Origin: Carex sylvatica
Lineage: Eukaryota > Streptophyta > Magnoliopsida > Poales > Cyperaceae
Direction of reading: 5' to 3'
Length of the DNA stretch: 21,158 nucleotides
Assembly (NCBI GenBank): GCA_964058845.1
Contig: CAXKVR010000832.1
Location: forward strand, 1 to 21,158
The first letter of the stretch is position 1. The number at the start of each line of letters is the position of its first letter. Shown in pieces: positions 17,266 through 21,158 of the stretch. The position numbers and the translations under genes were made by a program. A model generated the notes under the pieces. The model was not told the DNA's origin and did not search any database. It saw only the letters and a list, made by a program, of their open reading frames with translations.

Positions 17266-20200
17266 ATGAAAGGAGGAACAGTTCAGATCAACTGGCACGA
17301 CACTCAGCCAGTGCTAACCCTAGATTTCCACCCCAAATCAGGAATTCTCGCCACTGGAGGCAATGATCACGATATTAAGGTCTCCTTTACCTCTATTTTA
17401 GGTTTATTTTTAAAAGCAATTTAGGTATTCAATGTAGGTAGAGCTGGGCAAAGGTGGGTGTTATTTTGGAAATTGGTAAAATCAATAAATGTGTTGTTTG
17501 CATTTGGTATCGACTTCAGATTTGGATTATAGAATCAGATAAATCAGAGAAGAACCGTCCGACTGCTTCATACCAGAATAGTCTCTCATACCACAGTTCC
17601 GCTGTTAATGCCCTTCGCTTCTCACCTTCAGGTATGGATTTATTTTTATTATTTAGCTATCACACTGGTTGGTTGGTAAGTGGAAACGGTATATCTGATT
17701 TGTGCAAGTACATGATTTGCTTAGTACAAAACAATACTGCAAAAAAAGTACAAAATATTAGACTAGTATGCTGGAAAAAAGTATAGTTATTTACATACAT
17801 AGATCATCGAATTCAGATCCCATAAAGTAATTCAAAAGTTGAGTTTGGATCCGGACCATCCAATCAGAATCTGCAGGAATATCAAAGGGGCCTCGTGGAT
17901 TGGCCCGGATTGTGATCAGACGGTCCAGACCCTCATTTTTTTTAGTTATGTTACAAATTGACAATGGAACTAAGTTGACAATCGTGATAATAGGCCAAAG
18001 AAATTCTAAATATGAAACCGAACCTTTTGGATGTGATTTATCTGATTAAATACAATGTCTATAAAATAATATAACATTTGGAGCATGTTTTATCATTCAC
18101 CAAAATGAGTTGAAATTTGTAATTGTCCATATGTGGCAACCTCGATAAAATATTGTCAAACGAGAGCATTGTCAAGATATCCTGTCTCTTAATAATAGGC
18201 CCATGCTTGTTAAATTCGAATTAATCTGAAATAAATTAAGAGAATAATATGGTGGGTCCAAATTTGTACAAATAGCTTAGAAAGTAATTTAGATAATAAA
18301 AAAATCCGGGCCATTTTCTTTATTATCATCTTCACCTTGGTGCCTTAACTTTAAAAGGTGGTTTTGTTGCAAATAGCCCTAGACAGTTAGGAATGTTATT
18401 TACAAGCATGAGGCATTACTTGTTATTTGCATAGATTGGGGTCTTAGGTGTAATTTTGCGAAAGTACTCTACTATCCTTTTTGGTTACAAGTACTGTACC
18501 TATATTTTACTACTGTTTGTTGAGTAAAAAAGTTTCAATTAAATGCAAGATGCACCCAAGCTATTAGTAACACAAAATTGGTGTGGTATAAACCAGTACC
18601 ATAGCTGACTGCAATGGTACCAAAACCTGAGATTGCAAATTTGATTGCATTTCACATTTAATTTATCGTTTCTTGTGTTTTGTATTGCTCATCTCTTTTT
18701 CAATGCCAGGAACAGACTTGATAGACCCAGTGAATTAAAATCTAAACTGTTATAAAATTCAGAACACCCAAGTATACCACTAATAAGAACAATACCATAA
18801 TTTTTTTTGTTTTTGCAAAGAGTAAAATGTTATTTTTTTTAATATTTGTCTTACTATTCATTCAGGAGAATACCTTGCATCAGGTGCTGATGGTATGTAT
18901 CTTCGTATTATTCTTGTTATTTCTCTTCTTTTTTGAAATTAATAGAAGGGCAATGGCATGTTTATCCTTGCAAGAATTGATGATTTTTATTCTCCTTTGT
19001 TGAAATTAATACAAGGGGCAATGACGTTTTTACCCTTGCAAGTACCCGAGACACACTTACTTTTGCAGGGGCATATGTGATATTTGAAAATTTTCATGGG
19101 CTAGAATTGATGATTTTTCAGAGAGGATATGTTTGTTTACTTGTTTATTTTGTTGAGTATCCAGGAGGTGAATTAATATTATGGAAGCTACAATCAACAG
19201 CTGATGGTCAATCCGCCTGGAAAATGCACAAGTCTTTACTGTATGGCCACTGCAATACCACATACCTAATAACAATTTTTTATGCAAAAATAATATTCTT
19301 TATAAAATTTCTTTCCTTTTTTTTTTTGAATTAGATTTCATAGAAAGGATGTTCTTGACCTCCAGTGGTCTCCTGACGGATCATTCCTTGTTTCTGGATC
19401 AATCGATAACTCTTGCATTATCTGGGATATTAATAAAGGTAGTTTTCTTTTAAATTAAAAAAATAATGAGTTCTTACATTGGTAAACACAGATTTAGGGA
19501 ATTCTTGTCGTGGATTACTCAAATAATAGGTTGATGAACTTTGTTATAGTCACAATTCACAAAACATTACTTGCAAAGGTGATTTTCAAATTTTGAAGAG
19601 GAAAAACATTCTATTTTGTTTGTGAAGTACACTGGTGAAGAGATTCTTACAATAAGGGATTATTCAAAATTTCAAAGAGTGTCATATAAATGTGAGGTCA
19701 AAAATGAAAAGATATTATCACAAACTACCTAGTAGAAAGGACGTTAAAATTATTTATTGTAATCTACCGAATTAAAAGTTTGATTGACGAAACTTTATTT
19801 TTAATATATACTTCAGGTGTGGTCCATCAAATATTGGATGCACATCTGCACTATGTTCAAGGAGTTGCATGGGACCCACTGGCCCAGTATGTGGCCTCGA
19901 TAAGTTCGGACCGCACATGCCGGATATATGCAAATAAGCCCCAACATAAATCCAAAGGCTTCGATAAATTGAATTTCGTGTGTCAACACGTACTCTCCAA
20001 GGCAGAAACTTTGAATGCTGATGAATCTAAGGTTTGCTTTGTTTGTTTTGATTCTTTAGAAATTTTCATGTATACCTCTGGAAAATCACAGAGCATTTTT
20101 ATATTCCTAATTCATGGGAAATACAAGCTCTATTTGCTTCCTGACTAATTGTTGGAGTGGGGGTGAAAAGAGGGGTTGGTTTATTTCCCCTTTTCATATT

Positions 20201-21110
20201 TTCTGAAAGAATATTTCAAAAGTACCTAAATTTCTTGTTTGCGGCTGCTGAATGAGTTTTATGGGTATTTTTTTATTGGGTCAGGCAGGTAAAACTCACA
20301 TGTTTCATGACGAGACATTGCCATCTTTCTTTAGGAGACTTGCGTGGTCACCTGACGGCTCCTTTCTACTTGTTCCTGCAGGTATTTTATTTTATGATAT
20401 TATTTCTCAAGTGGTTATTTATAAAAACCTTCTTTTAGTCATATTTTGGAATTTTCAAACCAGGTATATGTCGGTACTCTTCGGCACCTGAAGTTGTTAA
20501 TACAGCCTATATATTGTCTAGGCGTGATCTCTCCAAGTATTTCCTCATACTCTTTTTTTTTTTTTTTTTAAAGATTTGGAAGTTTTAACCATAGCTATGT
20601 TCTTTTGCTACAGTAATGTAACTAGGTTATAAAAGACTAGGGATGCCAATTTCCGACCTTACATAAATGGGTTGAACTGACCCAATGGTTAAATCAGTCG
20701 AATTGGGTAAAAGAGTTTTTGACCCGACCCGACATATTTTATTGTATTTTGTTGGATTTAGATTGAAATTTAGTACCAACTACCAAGTGAGGTTTGTTAT
20801 ACACTAATTATGATTAATTATATATTAATTGAGAACAAGTTGCATAAAGAAATTAAAAAATATTAATATATAAGTAATCAAGTTAGATGGGTCGGGTCGT
20901 TTGGAAATAATAAAATAATGCCGACCCTACCCATTGACACCCCTAGGTCACATAGACTCCAAACATGACAAATATAACTTAGGTTTTGTTTATTGCAATG
21001 TAACTCTTTTGTTTTGGATAGGCCTGCCATTCAGCTGCCCGGTGCCAGCAAAGCAATTGTAGCCGTCCGTTTCTGTCCAATTATTTTTACTCTACGTGGT
21101 TCTAACTCTG
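17266..21110 (+). CDS. FAS2: CAF-1 subunit FAS2 (WD40 protein), 5' part, gene continues beyond window
   Basis: Nine exons: 17266-17379, 17520-17631, 18866-18892, 19165-19240, 19335-19438, 19817-20031, 20285-20381, 20464-20536, 21022-21110. All introns are GT-AG and the frame stays open for 302 codons. The start [20 protein letters not shown] is diagnostic of plant FAS2. WD repeats fall at about residues 11-42, 63-93, 112-142, 154-187 and 231 onward, with landmarks [38 protein letters not shown] and [15 protein letters not shown]2 (human p60 equivalent) joins FAS1 and MSI1 in CAF-1, which deposits H3-H4 on newly replicated DNA in the nucleus. The rest of the propeller and the C-terminal tail, roughly 180 residues in Arabidopsis, lie outside the window. 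Exon 3 is only 27 nt. The exon 7 acceptor was chosen at 20284: an AG four bases later would break the frame. No defect is seen. Confidence 0.95.
17632..18865 (+). other. Long second intron of FAS2
   Basis: At 1,234 nt this is far larger than the other introns (82-485 nt). It contains a more balanced stretch (about 17810-17940) with GGATCCGGACC, GGATTGGCCCGGATTG and GGTCCAGACCCTCATTTTT. The last resembles the GGTCCAGATCTTCATTAG motif near 4181. This may be a transposon remnant, but no termini were found. No reading frame is supported. Confidence 0.6.
18928..19123. repeat. Tandem duplication within FAS2 intron 3
   Basis: TTGAAATTAATAGAAGGGCA followed by ATGGCATGTTTATCCTTGCAAG (18932-18975) recurs at about 18999-19041 as TTGAAATTAATACAAGGGGC followed by ATGACGTTTTTACCCTTGCAAG. 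AATTGATGATTTTT follows the first copy (18975) and appears again at about 19105. The intron is 272 nt, and the duplication makes up much of it. Confidence 0.7.
20637..20946. mobile_element. MITE-like insertion in FAS2 intron 8
   Basis: The left end CTAGGGATGCCAAT pairs imperfectly with the right end, whose reverse complement is CTAGGGGTGTCAATGGGT. Inside, GGGTTGAACTGACCC, GACCCGACCCGAC and GGGTCGGGTCG motifs mark a common plant non-autonomous element type with AGGGGTGTCAA-like termini. It occupies about 310 of the 485 nt of the intron. No clear target-site duplication is seen. It does not disturb the flanking splice sites. Confidence 0.55.
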
Positions 21111-21158
21111 GTAAAAACCATTTCTTATCACTTATTTACTCATCCTATTATTTTTCTT

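Noticed and set aside
17088..17366. 92-codon frame overlapping the FAS2 start, and a 68-codon antisense frame
   Set aside because: Both are out of frame with, or opposite to, the conserved FAS2 N-terminus starting at 17266.
17454..17786. 110-codon continuous frame around FAS2 exon 2
   Set aside because: Only 17520-17631 is conserved FAS2 sequence. The rest is read-through into flanking introns, which have good GT-AG borders.
19780..20148. 122-codon continuous frame around FAS2 exon 6
   Set aside because: FAS2 homology begins at 19817 and stops at 20031, with proper splice signals. The outer codons are intronic.

Overview
This window is nuclear DNA from a flowering plant, most likely a eudicot. 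It is strongly AT-rich and its genes contain introns with GT-AG borders. It is dense in miniature transposons (MITEs) and carries plant-type Copia LTR debris. Two protein-coding genes can be reconstructed by splicing. I see no tRNA, rRNA, CRISPR array or bacterial-type operon. The species cannot be named from the sequence alone.

Layout. From 1 to about 10,500 I find no intact gene. This stretch holds a small MITE (67-266), a dispersed repeat pair (299-405 and 4231-4340), a GC-richer island with tandem duplication (644-1040), and a second dispersed pair (1381-1424 and 6057-6101). It also holds a minus-strand Copia LTR fragment whose tRNA-iMet primer binding site is intact (2769-2781), a Stowaway-like element, and at least two copies of one hAT-type MITE family. 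One of those copies (9506-9845) has an 8-bp target-site duplication. An inverted repeat rich in the motif AATTATTCGG (about 6205-6440 and 8620-8860) brackets about 2.2 kb that includes an extremely AT-rich minisatellite.

From 9,912 to 10,905 two tandem arrays (units of about 165 bp and 200 bp) lead up to gene 1, at 11106-12137 on the plus strand. Gene 1 has two exons and encodes a complete 185-residue secreted protein of the plant invertase / pectin methylesterase inhibitor family. Its intron contains a partial tandem duplication that includes the 3' splice site, so two acceptor-like sequences lie 181 bp apart.

From 12,138 to 17,100 is intergenic sequence: a duplicated segment, an exact 30-bp doublet, a region of degenerate CGTGTC/TCACGG repeats, and a possible solo Copia LTR.

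Gene 2 starts at 17266 on the plus strand and runs off the right edge. It is the plant homologue of FAS2, the WD40-repeat middle subunit of chromatin assembly factor 1 (CAF-1). Nine exons encoding about 302 residues are visible, and the reading frame stays open across all eight complete introns. Its leader has E2F-like sites and a telo-box, as expected of an S-phase chromatin gene. The two genes share no evident pathway: gene 1 acts in the cell wall or vacuole, gene 2 in replication-coupled nucleosome assembly in the nucleus. I found no convincing new biological system. The most interesting signals are the duplicated acceptor in gene 1, the paired palindromic modules upstream of it, and the TE-derived inverted structures.
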